Part shown: piece after piece, positions 11,282 to 22,585 of the stretch
Position numbering within the stretch: position 1 is the first letter of the stretch
Layout: each line of letters begins with the position of its first letter
Assembly (NCBI GenBank): GCA_014529385.2
Contig: CM043962.1
Location: forward strand, 51,789,905-51,853,904
DNA from: Adiantum capillus-veneris
Taxonomy: Eukaryota; Streptophyta; Polypodiopsida; Polypodiales; Pteridaceae
DNA length: 64,000 nt
Direction: 5' to 3'
Notes under the pieces: model-generated
Told to the model about the DNA's origin: nothing
The model's input: only the letters and a program-made list of their open reading frames with translations
Databases searched by the model: none
Translations under genes and position numbers: made by a program

Positions 11282-11288
11282 GGTAAGT
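11282..11288 (+). promoter_or_regulatory. Candidate 5' splice site before gag (copy A)
   Basis: G|GTAAGT with GT at 11283-11284 is a strong consensus donor, 33 nt upstream of the gag ATG. Copy B has |GTGAGT with GT at 61990-61989 (minus), also exactly 33 nt before its gag ATG at 61957. The conserved position suggests it was used in splicing. Confidence 0.5.
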
Positions 11289-11315
11289 ACTCTATCCAGG
11301 GCTTCACAAGTCTAT

Positions 11316-13258
11316 ATGAACCTTAAATCTGATCATATACTAGCAAATCAAGGCATATTTGGAGAGACCGCTAGTAGAGTATCCACCAAAGAAAGTGTGA
11401 ATCAAGGCAATCCCTTGCACACTATCCTTGAAGAAGCCTCAAATACTTTTTCAGATTCAACATCTGAAATGTCTTTCTATTCGACTCACTCAGAAACAAG
11501 AACAATAGTGTGATATAGGGACATACTCTCTTTTTATAAGAGTAATTGCCATGGAGCTCAGGTTTACCTGGATCCTAATGAAGAGTATGCTATTTCGCAT
11601 CCATGACCATGGTATAGAAATGGAACTCACTATTTACAAGTCGAAAACCCTCACGTGATAGACAAATGGGGGTTAGAGGTAAATACCATAATTTTAGATA
11701 TGGCAGCAAAAAAAGGACCACCAACTTTAGAATTCGAGGGATACTATCAAGTTGACTTGAAGCCTTTGAAACGGCTTAGTACAGATAATCCTAGTATCGG
11801 AGTCTATTGTTGGAAGGATAGAAATGTCAAAGATCTTCTATGGACTTCTCATGCCAAGTTAGGACAGCTAACACCCATGAAGATCATCTATAACTTCAAA
11901 ATCAAAGATAAGGGGTTCAACAGATCTACCAACCTACCTGTTTAGGGATTGTTATAACCATAACTTTGTTATGATGACTCCTGAAGAGGTAGAACAAATC
12001 AAACATCAAGGGTACTCCATAAGGGATTGGATATTGGGCCAAGGACCAGAAACTATTCCAAGAGATGAACACCGTGAGAGATCTTTTGAGAGTAATGTTA
12101 AGAAACGAGAAACCACCTCATCACAAAGAAAACCGGGTGACACTAAAAGCAGTCCAAGGCTAAATGAGTCACTATTTCCAACAGATTGGTTTGCAGGGCT
12201 CGGAACAGGACCAACTATAAGGAGACCGGGAGTTGAACCAAATAGACGTGGCAGACCAGCTGATTTTCAGAAATGGGTCAGAAAATATAGTGGATTTGGG
12301 GATCCATATGACCTCTTAGCTAGCTTTAATATTTGATTTTCATACGTAATTCGAGGGGTTTGGAATGACATTAGAAGGAAAAGCATTGACATGGTTCCAA
12401 AACATTCCACCAAGGTCAATCATGGACTTGAATACATTACCTCAAGGATTTGTAGCTGCCTGTTCCAAAACGGGGATCAAACATAATACTGTAGCTCAAA
12501 TCTATAGCTTCAAACAGAAACAAGGTGAGTTTGTTAGGGATCGTGCAACTCGAATGAAGCAATACATTGCAAGATGCCCAGAGCTAGAGACACCTGCAAA
12601 AGAAAGACTAGTATCATTGTTTCTAGAGGGACTGCTAAACAAAGAACTTCATGCTATATTGTATAGCAAGAAGCATACGACCCTAGAGGAGTGTGTGTCA
12701 GTTGCTATTGACTTAGGAGACAATTGTGATATTTTCAACGAAGAAGATGTCCCTAGGGATAACCAAAGTGAGAAAACAACATCCACCAAACTAGCACAAG
12801 TGGGAATGACTGCTACATCACCGCTTTCATCCATATAAGACATGCTCAAAAGGATGAATGACATGATGAATAACATGCAAAAAGCACCTATGAGGGGACC
12901 AGGGCAAGGGATACCTCAACAGGGACAACCAATTAGGCAGCAGAAATGGTGCACAATCGAGGGTAAATGGACCAACCATGAGACCAATGAGTGCTATTAC
13001 CGACCAAAGTATGATAGGAATGTTCAATACGTGCCTATGAGACCACAAGGGCAACCCATGTACAGATATCAACCTAATATGGCCCCAGCTCAAAGACCAC
13101 CAATGGGTATGGAAAGACCTCAACCTGTGTTGGGTCAACAACCTCCATATCCGAGACACAATGCAGTGCCTGTAAAGTACATGCATTCAGAGGGAGTTAT
13201 AGACGAACAAGCATTAGTGCCTGTTACACCCTATGATGAGCCTAGTTCATCTTGTTAA
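11316..13258 (+). pseudogene. gag of giant element copy A (broken)
   Basis: The ATG at 11316 (MNLKSDH-) is conserved in copy B. The reading proceeds through ORF pieces 11316-11513, 11655-11945, 11971-12336, 12365-12838 and 12842-13258, with stops or small indels between them. The fourth piece holds the capsid-like Retrotrans_gag part (-EGKALTWFQNIPPRSIMDL-, -YSFKQKQGEFVRDRATRM-, -LVSLFLEGL-). The fifth is Pro/Gln/Met-rich. The double-Cys zinc-knuckle region seen in copy B (59640-59885) is missing here because the element is deleted right after this point. The product would assemble virus-like particles. In its present form it cannot be made as one protein. Confidence 0.85.
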
Positions 13259-13261
13259 GTA

Positions 13262-13505
13262 TGGAGTCTGATTTACCCCTTGTAATTTTATGTGTTAAAA
13301 ATGCACATTTGTAAGGCCCCCATTATGAGGAGAAGCCATCGTGCGTGAAGAAAAATAACTTGCCGGAAACCAAAATTTTCACGCTTTGGCCGGAATATTA
13401 TGGCCGGACGGCGGTCGGAAAGTGGTCAGAAAACGACCGGTAGGTTGGCCGGTAGTCAATGGCCGGTTGTCGGTGGTCGGAAGTCAAGGTTCGGTGGCCA
13501 TGAAA
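13262..13505 (+). repeat. GC-rich GGCCGG-bearing filler at a deletion in copy A
   Basis: About 245 bp replaces the roughly 2.7-2.8 kb that copy B has between late gag and RT (zinc knuckle, Lys-rich linker, protease). From 13360 to 13500 the motif (T/A)GGCCGG or its half CCGG/CGGTCGG recurs about ten times, quite unlike the AT-rich neighbours. Family homology resumes near 13505 with the segment before -CVSPIVVAPK-. Confidence 0.7.
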
Positions 13506-14670
13506 TTGAACACACAGATTGTGTTTCTCCAATTGTGGTAGCACCCAAGAAAAATGAAAAATTATGGGTGTGTGTGTCAATCTCAAGAAAGTGAATGCAA
13601 CTACCATTAGAGACAACTTTCCTCTTCCAATCATTGAGCATGTTTTAGAACGAGTTGCAAGAAAAGAGGCTTACAACTTTTCAGATGGATTTTCAGGATA
13701 CAATCAACTTTGGTTGACCCCAAGGATTAGCATAAAACTGCCTTTGCAACTGAATGGGGTATTTTTGCCTATCGGGTTATGCCTTTTGGGTTAACTAATA
13801 CTCCTGCCACCTTTCAAAGATTGATGAGCCATGCTTTTAAAGAATATCTTAATAATTTCTTGAAAATATACATGGATGATCTATGTGTACATTCATCAAT
13901 TTGGGCTGATCATTTTGAACACCTCAAAAAGGTATTCGAAAAATATAGACTTTATAGGATTTGCTTAAATCCTGAAACGTGCACATTTATGGGTAGACAA
14001 GGAAAGATTTTTGGACATATAGTGTCAAGAAATGGCATAGCTACCGACATGGATAAAATTCACGTTATTGTTGATTTGCCTAGACCGGCAATTGTCAAGG
14101 GGGTTCAAGCCTTCATGGGACATTGTGGATATTACAGACGGTTCATATACATGTACACTATAATTGCAAAACCCATGTATAGCTTGATTACACACTTTGA
14201 ATGGAGTGATGAGTGTGACAAATCCTTCATGAAACTTAAGCAAGCTCTCATCTCAGCTCCAATATTGAAAGCACCAGGTTGGAATAAGATATTCCACATA
14301 CATGTAGATGCTTCCAATTTTGCCATCGGGTGCATACTAGCTCAACCAGGAGACGAGAAAAGTGATTTTACTATTTCTTATGTTAGCAGACAATTAAATA
14401 TGGCAGAGAAAAACTATACCACCACCGAAAGGGAAGAATGAGGAATGATCTATGCCGTGAAAAAGTATAGACATTACCTATTAGCAAACAAATTTGTATT
14501 CTTTGTGGACCACCAAGCCTTATTGTACTTGGTCAAGAAGCCATGCAACACTTAGTGAGATGGTTCATCATTCTTCTGAAATTTGATTTCACTGTAGTTG
14601 TGAAAAAGGGCACCACTCATCAAAGAGCAGATCATTTGTCAAGGGTTGTTTCAAGAGAACCAACGAAGGG
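13506..14670 (+). pseudogene. Reverse transcriptase-RNase H of copy A
   Basis: RT begins with -DCVSPIVVAPKK-. It continues through -LKKVNATTIRDNFPLP-, -DGFSGYNQL- and -MPFGLTNTPATFQRLM- (13779) to the catalytic -IYMDDLCVHS-. The connection -GHCGYYRRF- leads into RNase H (-FHIHVDASNFAIGCILAQPG-, then -YTTTEREE- just before a TGA stop at 14439, -FFVDHQALLYLV-). Frames change at about 13590 and 13780. Copy B shows that about 270 nt of N-terminal RT is missing here. It is inactive as read. Confidence 0.9.
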
Positions 14671-15001
14671 AGTAAATGATGATCTACCAGATGCATATCT
14701 GTTTTCCGTGGAAATGATACCTTGATGGTCGGAAAACATGGTATCATTGATGACCATAAATCAAGTGGATTCACCAATACCACTTCCTATTACAATCGGA
14801 TTAATTGAGCAATGAGCTATGCATCGATTACTAGCTGGTAGGTTATACAAAAGAAATCGAGATAGAATATTGCTTTTATGCATTAATCCTAAGGAGGAAA
14901 CCCAATGCCTAAGTCAAGCACATATTACCATAGTAGGACTTCACTTTGCGGAAGACCAAACTATGTGACGTATCTTGAGACTTGGAGTATTTTAACCAAC
15001 T
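14671..15001 (+). other. RNase H-integrase linker of copy A
   Basis: Degenerate coding sequence links RNase H to integrase. No separate feature is seen. Confidence 0.5.
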
Positions 15002-16396
15002 ATGAGGAGGGATATTCATTCTTTTGTGAAAGATTGTCCTCAATGTAAAAAACAAACACCCAAACCTCATGTGACATTGTTCCAAATATCACTTGTTTCT
15101 AAGTGGAGTAACTATCTAGTTACTTACTTATCAAGCCTAACATTTCCTGAGGATATGAGTAAACACCATCAAAGAGCAATTGAAACTGAAGCAAGAGACT
15201 ATGCTCTTATTGGAAACCAATTGTATCGGAGAGGTAAAGATCAACATTTACGTCTTTGTGCAAATGAAGACGAATATATTCCCATTATAGAACAAGCACA
15301 CGCTCAATTAGCTGGAGGTCACTTTTCTGGTGAGACCACTGCAAGAGCAATCTTAATGGCAAACATATGGTGGCCAACACTTTTTGCAAATGCCAAGGAA
15401 TATGTTCGAAGGTGTGATGCATGTCAACGAGCAAAGATGCAAACCCGCGTAGATAGCATGCTTTTAAGACCAATGATGGAGGCAAGAGCTTTTGCAAAAT
15501 GGGGTATAGATTTTGTTGGACCAATACAACCACCTGCTTATAGAACCCAAGCTCAATATATCATTGTAGCTACGGACTATTTGACCAAGTGGACCAAGGC
15601 TAAAGCAACTCAAAAGAATGATGCCAGAGTCACAATCGCATTCTTGTATGAGTACGTGTTCACAAGCTATGGACTGCCAATAGAAATTTTCAGTGATAGG
15701 GGAACTCATTTCCTCAATGAGGTAGTTGAGTATCTACTTAATGAATTTATAGTTATTCATAACAAATCGGCTCCCTATCACCCACAAGCAAATGGACAAG
15801 CTGAGCATACGAATAAAATTCTTAGCTCAGTATTGACTAAAGTGGTTAGTTTAGGATGGACAAATTGGGAAATGAATCTCCATGTTGCTCTATGGGCTAA
15901 TCGAGTTTCATTCAAAATAACTTTAAATGCTACACCCTTTAACCTTGTTTGTGGTTTTGATGCCATACTGCCAATAGAATTTCTATTGCCGACACTAAGG
16001 GTAGCCAAGGATCTTGAGTGGACTGGACATGAATTGTTAGAGAGACTTGAAGATTTAGAAAAACTTGATGAACAAAGGCTAACTGATGTAGTTCACATCT
16101 ATGCACAAAAGCAGAAACAAAAATAGTTTTTTGATTCCCATCTAATTACAAAAATCTTCAAAAAAGGGGACTTAGTTTTAGTCTATTCCCTTAAGCAACA
16201 CATTCCCCAAGTTTAAGGAAAAGGAAAACGGACCGTTTACCATTGAAGATGTATCTCCAAGTGGAGTAGTTAAGTTGTCCACCCTAGATGGTGAACCAAT
16301 GGCTAATTGGATTAGTGGATGTCGATTAAAGAAGTACAATTTGCCACTAACCAATGAATTACTAGAAGGATGCATGCAGCTAAGCAAAGAAAGATA
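15002..16396 (+). pseudogene. Integrase of copy A
   Basis: A 374-codon open stretch (15002-16126) covers a zinc-binding region (-HAQLAGGHFSGETTAR-, -CDACQRAK-) and the full catalytic core with D in -GIDFVGPIQPP-, D in -IFSDRGTHF- and E in -QANGQAEHTNK-. The C-terminal part continues after a stop to about 16396 (-FKKGDLVLVYSLKQ-, -GPFTIEDVSPSGVVKL-). No chromodomain follows. This is the best-kept part of the element; the core itself has no stop. Confidence 0.9.
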
Positions 16397-16807
16397 AAAA
16401 GACAGTAGGTTACTGATAAAGCTCGACTTCGGGTACTCAAAAGGAAAGCTGCTCTCGAGCATCAACAAATATCTATCCCCATCAACACTTTGGAACTAGA
16501 TGACCGACAATGGGAATGACAGAAAGATGTAGTGTCGCATCAAAGTAGAATTGAACAATCATATCACAAATGCATTGGTCGACACAGAAGCTCGAGTAAA
16601 TGCAATCAGTTATTCCACATACAAGAAAGCAACAAGTTAGTCTTTGACAACATGAATAGTGACTATTAAAGGATGCAACAAGAACCCAACACCAACATTG
16701 GGAGTAGTCAACATAAATGTGATAGTACATGGATGCTCATGCCCTCATCAATTTGTATGCTTACCAGATGAACACATGAATGAAAAAATGATTCTTGGAT
16801 CTCATGG
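16397..16807 (+). other. Post-integrase spacer, copy A
   Basis: Degenerate sequence with no recognised domain, leading to the basic ORF at 16808. Confidence 0.4.
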
Positions 16808-17296
16808 ATGCGGACGTACAAGATAGTAACATATTGCGATACCAATCAGCTCAAACTATCACCTAAAGGCGGACAACTCATTGTTCCACTTGCACAAAGC
16901 AAGGAGGAATGGAAAGGAGGTTACCAGCAGAGCAAACCACAAAGCAATCAATCTTCTCCATCTTATAGAAAGGCAAATGCTACAAGTAGCATGCAAGGAG
17001 TCAAGAAAATTTGGGTACCAAAAGCACAGTTTAAGGACAAGCCGATCCATATCTGGGTGCCCAAAACACCATCTACAATACTAAAGACGGTTCCAAGGTT
17101 CAAAACACAAAGAAGAGCATCTACAAGCACGGAACCTAGCACAAAATGGATTTGGAAGAAACAGGAGCACTTATCTTCTCCGCAAACTGTAAAACAAATC
17201 AAGCAATGTAGAGTTAAGTCTCAGAAGACTCAACCACATCATTCTGACCCAAGCAAACCAAGATACCAATGGCGGATAAAAGCTCGACAACAATGA
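16808..17296 (+). CDS. Basic ORF downstream of integrase (unrecognised)
   Basis: The predicted product is 162 aa, very rich in Lys/Gln/Ser, with a twice-repeated -IWVPK- motif (about residues 57 and 82) and a related -KWIWKK- at about 116. There is no signal peptide or membrane segment. Basic W-V-P-K tracts occur in some plant retrotransposon proteins, but I cannot name a family. It lies inside copy A between integrase and aORF, so it is probably a remnant of an accessory reading frame. It may also be a chance ORF. Confidence 0.35.
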   Translation: MRTYKIVTYCDTNQLKLSPKGGQLIVPLAQSKEEWKGGYQQSKPQSNQSSPSYRKANATSSMQGVKKIWVPKAQFKDKPIHIWVPKTPSTILKTVPRFKTQRRASTSTEPSTKWIWKKQEHLSSPQTVKQIKQCRVKSQKTQPHHSDPSKPRYQWRIKARQQ

Positions 17297-19004
17297 CTAT
17301 TGATACAACAGCTCAGGAAATCAATATACCAAAGCATCTTGACGGTACAATAAAGCAAAGAGCACACAAGCTACAAGATTTTCTCTTTGGAAGACAACAA
17401 AAGAAAACCTCGAAAATCAGAAACCCTTGAGTTAATTACTCAAGACCCAACTCTTGCACAATGTAATGGTTTGAACTGCATTGATCTTCAAAGTATGGTA
17501 GAGCCAACCAAGGCTATGCATAGACACGATTGTTCAACCCATGCACACAGTCATCTCAGAGTACGCCATCTAGGAGGGGTGGAAGGGAACTAAGCAATTA
17601 AGGGCAATGTTTGAAGAGAGAGAAAAAGAGTTTGATGTTAACGTGTGATATTTTGCAAAATTACCTAATATTTCCCTTAAAAAGTCAATGCAGGGAGAAT
17701 TTAATCGATAACATCTCCCCGATGAGTGTAAATAGTGTATATACTATGAGAAAATCATCAAAAAATAGTATTTTTTTGTTATATTTCATCATTTTTCTTG
17801 ATATTGCGACTTAAAAATGGAGAAATCCAACAAAAAACAATAAGCTGTGTTTTTCAATGGATTTTCTTAATTATTGGATTTTCACTTTGCTTTTTTAGCG
17901 TATTTTGTTATTTTCTTTGATTTTTTCAATAAAAAGGTCATAATAAATAACAGATAAGGTTAGATGGAAAAATTGAAGGTACGGTGATGATTAGAAGGAT
18001 AAGGTGGACAGGCACAAAAAATTTCAATCAAATCGACAGACAAAAGTGGGAAGCTTAAATTAGGCGGCCAAGGCCTACTTTTGTAAAATCCTGGCAAAAT
18101 GAGCTACAAGAATCCGATCGAGGAAATTTTTGAGTCTAACATAGATTTCACGACCTAGTAGCACTAACAAGAGAATTGGGGGAAAAATGGTTCGGGAAGT
18201 CCGAGTATAGATATCCAAAGTAGTCTAAAATCACCTCATTTCTACTTGTCGCCCTTGGACAGAGAGCTTTCTACCTTCTTCGCACGCGATTTCCAGAGTA
18301 CACAGTCGCCCGTTTATAGCACCGTCTCACACGAGACATGAGGGGTAAGTTATATACTTATCAATGATCCATTTTGTACGGCCGGTAGCTAATCTAAACC
18401 TAGGAAAAAACCCTAGAATCCGAGCAGTGCACGAAGTCCTACGACCAAAAATTGACCATAGCGGCCTGTCAGCTCAACCAAATCGGACGAAACTTGAATT
18501 GTAGCATGCCCCTACAGAATAGAACACTTCTATATCAACAGTTGACCATCCGGCAAGGGTCGAGGGGGTCCCAAGTAGAAAAGCTAGGTTTTTGACAAAT
18601 CCAGAATTGGATTCTGACTCCATAGACAGCTTATAGACTAGGTCTATACACAATGTATATGGTTGGTTTCAAAAAATCAATCAAGGCAAGCTCTTGAAAA
18701 GCAGAAAACAGCTCGAAGGCTACAAAGCGTCAAAATTTGACATACGAAGTCAAATTGACTCCAAATGGGCCAAAATTGGATGAGTAGCTTCCGGACTATG
18801 TAGCGGACAAGTCCATAGCTTCAAAAGTGACTAACCAACTCTACAGGCCATGTAGTCACAAAAATTGGTGAATTCAGAGTCGACAAAGCATGAAGTGATC
18901 CCGACAAGACAAAACTTTACCAAATTCAATTTAGGACTTGTTTTAAGTGTATTGAATATGTTTAGGTCAAAATTTGTCAAGTTTAGCCGAAAAAGTTGAC
19001 TGCT
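17297..19004 (+). other. Non-coding interior of copy A
   Basis: AT-rich sequence (17640-17960), then text without ORFs. From about 18900 the sequence takes on the style of the 5' leader (CAAATTTGTCAAGTTT-type phrases), suggesting that the leader module is repeated here. Confidence 0.5.
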
Positions 19005-19603
19005 GTAAATAATTATAATTATTTACTTTTGCAAATTTTTGGCTTGAAAATGATACCTTCACATCACCTATCATTTGTACACACCTATTACATGCCACAT
19101 TTCAAGTATTAGCCAAATTGATCAATGCCTTGGAAAATTGCCAAAAAACGCAAAGAAGTCCTTCTAAACCAAATTTTTAGTTATCAGTCACATTTTTTGA
19201 TCCAAATCACCTCATATCTCTTACACAGAGTCTACGTCATGCCTAGAACCAAGTTGCACCAAAAAAATATTCATTTTGATGAAAAAGTTAATAATCACAA
19301 TTATTTACTTTTTTGCCAAGATGGGGGGAAATTGCAACTTTGACTTCATGGGACCAAAGCACATGATGTCCCAAGCCCACTGACCAAGTTTGAACAAATT
19401 TGGATCTCAAAATCTCAAAATGCCTTTATATCTTCTGTTTCAGAGACGGAAAGCCTAAATCTAGCACCATTTTCACCCATGTGCACTCAAATGAGCCTAT
19501 ATTTCACTCAGAGTATCTAAGTGATATATATTTCAAGCTTATGATGCCAAAATTGCAAAAAGTTGGAAAAATTCATCAGCTATAAATAATCGCGATTATT
19601 TAC
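19005..19603 (+). repeat. Second palindrome cluster, upstream of the aORF
   Basis: Three copies of the family palindrome lie at 19005-19026 (centre TATA), 19287-19308 (CACA) and 19582-19603 (CGCG), spaced 282 and 295 bp. The last is 193 bp before the aORF ATG, as the first cluster lies before gag. No such cluster is seen near any other gene in the window. Confidence 0.88.
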
Positions 19604-19761
19604 TTTTGTTGCAAATTTTTGTTTGGACTTTATGAATTTGATCTTTACATGTTTTTATGCATCTATGCATGTTCAAAAATTAATTTGGAGCAAATTGGAC
19701 TCAGTTTGTCACCAGTAATTCAGACTGAAAGACATTTCTGAGCGAAAATTGCAAAAATTTT

Positions 19762-19791
19762 CTAACTTTGGCACTCTATTCACTTAACAAG
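19762..19791 (+). promoter_or_regulatory. Candidate branch point and 3' splice site before aORF
   Basis: CTAAC at 19762-19766 fits the plant branch-point consensus. It is followed by a T-rich stretch and an AG at 19790-19791, 4 nt before the aORF ATG at 19796. Together with the donor at 11283 this would remove gag-pol from a subgenomic mRNA. Inference from motifs only. Confidence 0.35.
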
Positions 19792-19795
19792 AGCA

Positions 19796-22033
19796 ATGCA
19801 AGCTGCGGAGAAGGCCATGAAGAGGGTCTCTCAAAAAGAGAAGCTGCAAGAGCTGCCACCGTATTGCCTAGATTACAGTTCAGTAAAAACAGCCAAAGCA
19901 ACATATTTGTCCAGAGAACAACTTGAAGAAAACAACACCACAGTTTTCACAGGCAGGTTTAAACGTGAAGAAGGATATCAAGTAGAGCTGCAACTACTAC
20001 CAAAAGAAATCTATGATGTCATGGTAAAGCCTGACACAAAGGAGGCCAACAGAAGGCTCGGCCTCAGAGAATTCTACGACCAAGAACCATGTGGTGTAGA
20101 CTTCCAGAAAGCCTATGAGCTCTTGTCTACAATTAAGGAAGATGGATTAGCCCAAATTACTGACTAGCAAGGGCAGAAAGTCGAAGTGGTCATCACAAAA
20201 GAGATTGTGGCCGAGTCTTTGAAGTTGCCAACAGAGGGGATGACAATGAGGGCCCATGATAGAAAGAGAGAAGGCACTTTCACCAAGGAAACTGCTGCGG
20301 CAACCTTTGCTGATCTCATCCACAAGCAAGTGGATGATCTCATCCAGAAGCAAGTGGAAGAACCAGCACGATTATGTCATCAACACTTCCACTTTCTAGC
20401 AAAGAGACCGCCAAGGTACACAACACCAAATCATGTAGTTGTGACTACATTCACACAAGTGTTGAAGTCGACAACTAGGCAACCCATCGATCATGTGCAG
20501 TATGTGCTATGAACACTGAAGGGTACCAAGAAAGAGGGTAAGATCATGTATCTGGGTGCACCTGAGGTACTGACAAGAATACCATACCATGCTATCGGCA
20601 TGGCAAACAATTTGCCACCTGTCCCAGATAAGAACACATGGATCGTGTCGCCACAACCATCTCCAAGAACCACTTGCTTGACAAAGAGAGTTTACAAATT
20701 TGATGAAGAGTCGACAGAAAGCTCTCATTAAGCACATAGTAGCAAAAGTTCAGACAATGAAGAGAAGAGAGCTAGAAGATAAGAGATGAAGAAAAAAGCA
20801 ATGGCTGCACACCAAGAGGAACCTCAACAGAAGAAGGCAAGGTTTGAAAGGGAAAAACAAACCTACAAAAGAAGCCGCCAAGCTGCAGGTGAGGACCCGG
20901 CAAGTTGGGTTCCAAGAGATATAAGAGGATCCTGAACCAAGAATCCTGCCAGGAAAGAATCAAGAGATCCCAAGGATTCTCTTGAACGCATGTACGAGGA
21001 AGCAGAAGCCTTAGGACTAAAAGAAGCTCAAGAAGCCGAAAGAAAAGCAAAGGAAGATGCGACGGAGTAGCAGAGACAAACTGAAGCGGCCCAACAAAGT
21101 AAAGCCCAATACGAACAAGGTGAGATGTCTCCTAGACCATCATCACCATATACAGAACAGGAAGACCAACCTATGCCAAGCCCTCCACCTTCACCAATAG
21201 TTAGACCCATTGAAGGCGAGCAAGCCAAAGAGAAGGAGCCTGAACCAGAGGAAACAACAAGTTTTGAACAACCCAAGGCAATGGAGGTAGAAACCACACC
21301 TTCTACCACCACCCAACAAGAAATGACAGAGGCATCCACTAAGCCTCATGAAGACAAAGCAGTTGAGGCAACCACACAAACTCAAGGAGAGGTAGAACCC
21401 CTGTCGCAACCACAAGCAACCGCTACAGAAGAACCCAAGGAACACACAGGAACGGTTGAAACATCCAGACAGTCTACAGAGCCTAAAGATTGGTAGACAA
21501 ATGATGAAGTTATTCTACAAGTAAATGAATATGCCAAGCAGATGCAGGCGATGACAGAGAAAATGCGAACAATAGCACTTAGCCACAGTGCTAAGGCTAG
21601 AGAGCTAGAGATGGTCATTGACACTCTCCAAGGAGAGCTAGAGGACAAGATGAATGTCATCAGAGATCTACAAAGACAAGTCCAAGAGTTGAGAGCTGAA
21701 GCTAAACAACACCAGCTTGCCAAAGAGAAGCAACAAAAGGAAATGGAGGAATTGGGCGAACTTCTCAACAAGTTAATAGATGCCTGCAAGACCAAAGACG
21801 AATAACTGACAGAGGTTACCAATGAGCTCTTAAGTACAACTCTGTCAGTACAAAATATCCAAGTGCATCTCGATGTAGCAAATGCTTCGCTGCAATTTTC
21901 AAAGCAAAGGATCAACGATCAGGCAACATTCTTGAGACAGATAAGGGAAACTCCCGCAGTTGCTTCAATCAAAGGTACAGACAAAGTATATAAGGCACTG
22001 AAAAGGAGAATAAAGATCTTGAACTCGATCTAA
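19796..22033 (+). pseudogene. aORF of giant element: long extra ORF, N-terminal and coiled-coil part
   Basis: One reading frame (start ATG 19796) runs for about 745 codons with no frameshift but with in-frame stops at 20165, 20510, 20729, 20780, 20933, 21068, 21494 and 21803, and ends at 22031. Its first part (residues 1-240: -LGLREFYDQEPCGVDF-, -VVITKEIVAESLKLP-) loosely resembles the 'putative plant transposon protein' regions found in retrotransposon-linked ORFs. A Lys/Glu/Pro/Thr-rich low-complexity segment follows (about 330-570). A strong coiled coil (about 580-700: -ELEMVIDTLQGELEDKM-, -LQRQVQELRAEA-) comes next. It sits where env-like ORFs lie in other Ty3/gypsy elements, but no signal peptide, membrane span or fusion peptide is visible, so I do not call it env. 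Confidence 0.7.
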
Positions 22034-22585
22034 AGTATATAAGGCACTCGAGCGAAAGTTAGAGCAGTCACAACGAAGAGACCTTGCATTGATGCGGGTA
22101 CAACAAGAAGAACAGCTGCTCCAGGAGATAGCCGAGCTAAAGAGAGTCAATCAGCTGCTGCGAGACGGACAACAAGAGACGGAAGAAGAAGCTGATACCT
22201 CAGAGAAACCAAGCATTGAAATTACCTTAATCTATTTTGTGAGATAAAAACACAACCGACAGAAGGGCTAGGAGGAGAGGAAGATTTCCAGCTAAATACA
22301 GACAAAGTATATAAGGCACTCGAGCTAAAGTTAGAGCAGTCACAATGAAGAGACCTTGCATTGATGCGGGTACAACGAGAAGAACAACTGCTCCAGAAGA
22401 ACAGCTGCCCAGGAGATAGCCGAGCTAAAGAGAGTCAATTAGCTGCTGCAAGACGGACAACAAGAGACGGAAGAAGAAGCTGGTACCTCAGAGCAACCAA
22501 GCATTGAAATTACCTTAGTCTATTTTATGAGATAAAAACACAACTGACAGAAGGGCTAGGAGGAGAGGAAGATTTCCAGGTACCA
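22032..22585 (+). repeat. Tandem duplication inside the aORF
   Basis: A block of about 270 bp starting AAAGTATATAAGGCACTCGAG occurs at about 22032-22300 and again at about 22307-22585 with small differences. The first 17 bases also occur at 21986. The first block reads as coiled coil (-LEQSQRRDLALMRVQQEEQ-, -IAELKRVNQLLRDGQQ-). The duplication shifts the frame of the aORF. Confidence 0.8.

Larger units (their letters stand above)
9339..11315 (+). other. Long untranslated leader of copy A
   Basis: About 2 kb lies between the PBS and the gag ATG with no plausible gene. It is built from diverged repeats of about 290 bp, each with a TAAATAAT palindrome and recurring phrases such as CAAATTTGGTAAG or GAAACTTG. 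A splice-donor-like GGTAAGT is at 11282-11288. Confidence 0.75.

Noticed and set aside
20166-21400. Minus-strand ORFs rich in Cys/Ser/Leu opposite the aORF
   Set aside because: Shadow frames of the Glu/Lys/Gln/Thr-rich sense strand.
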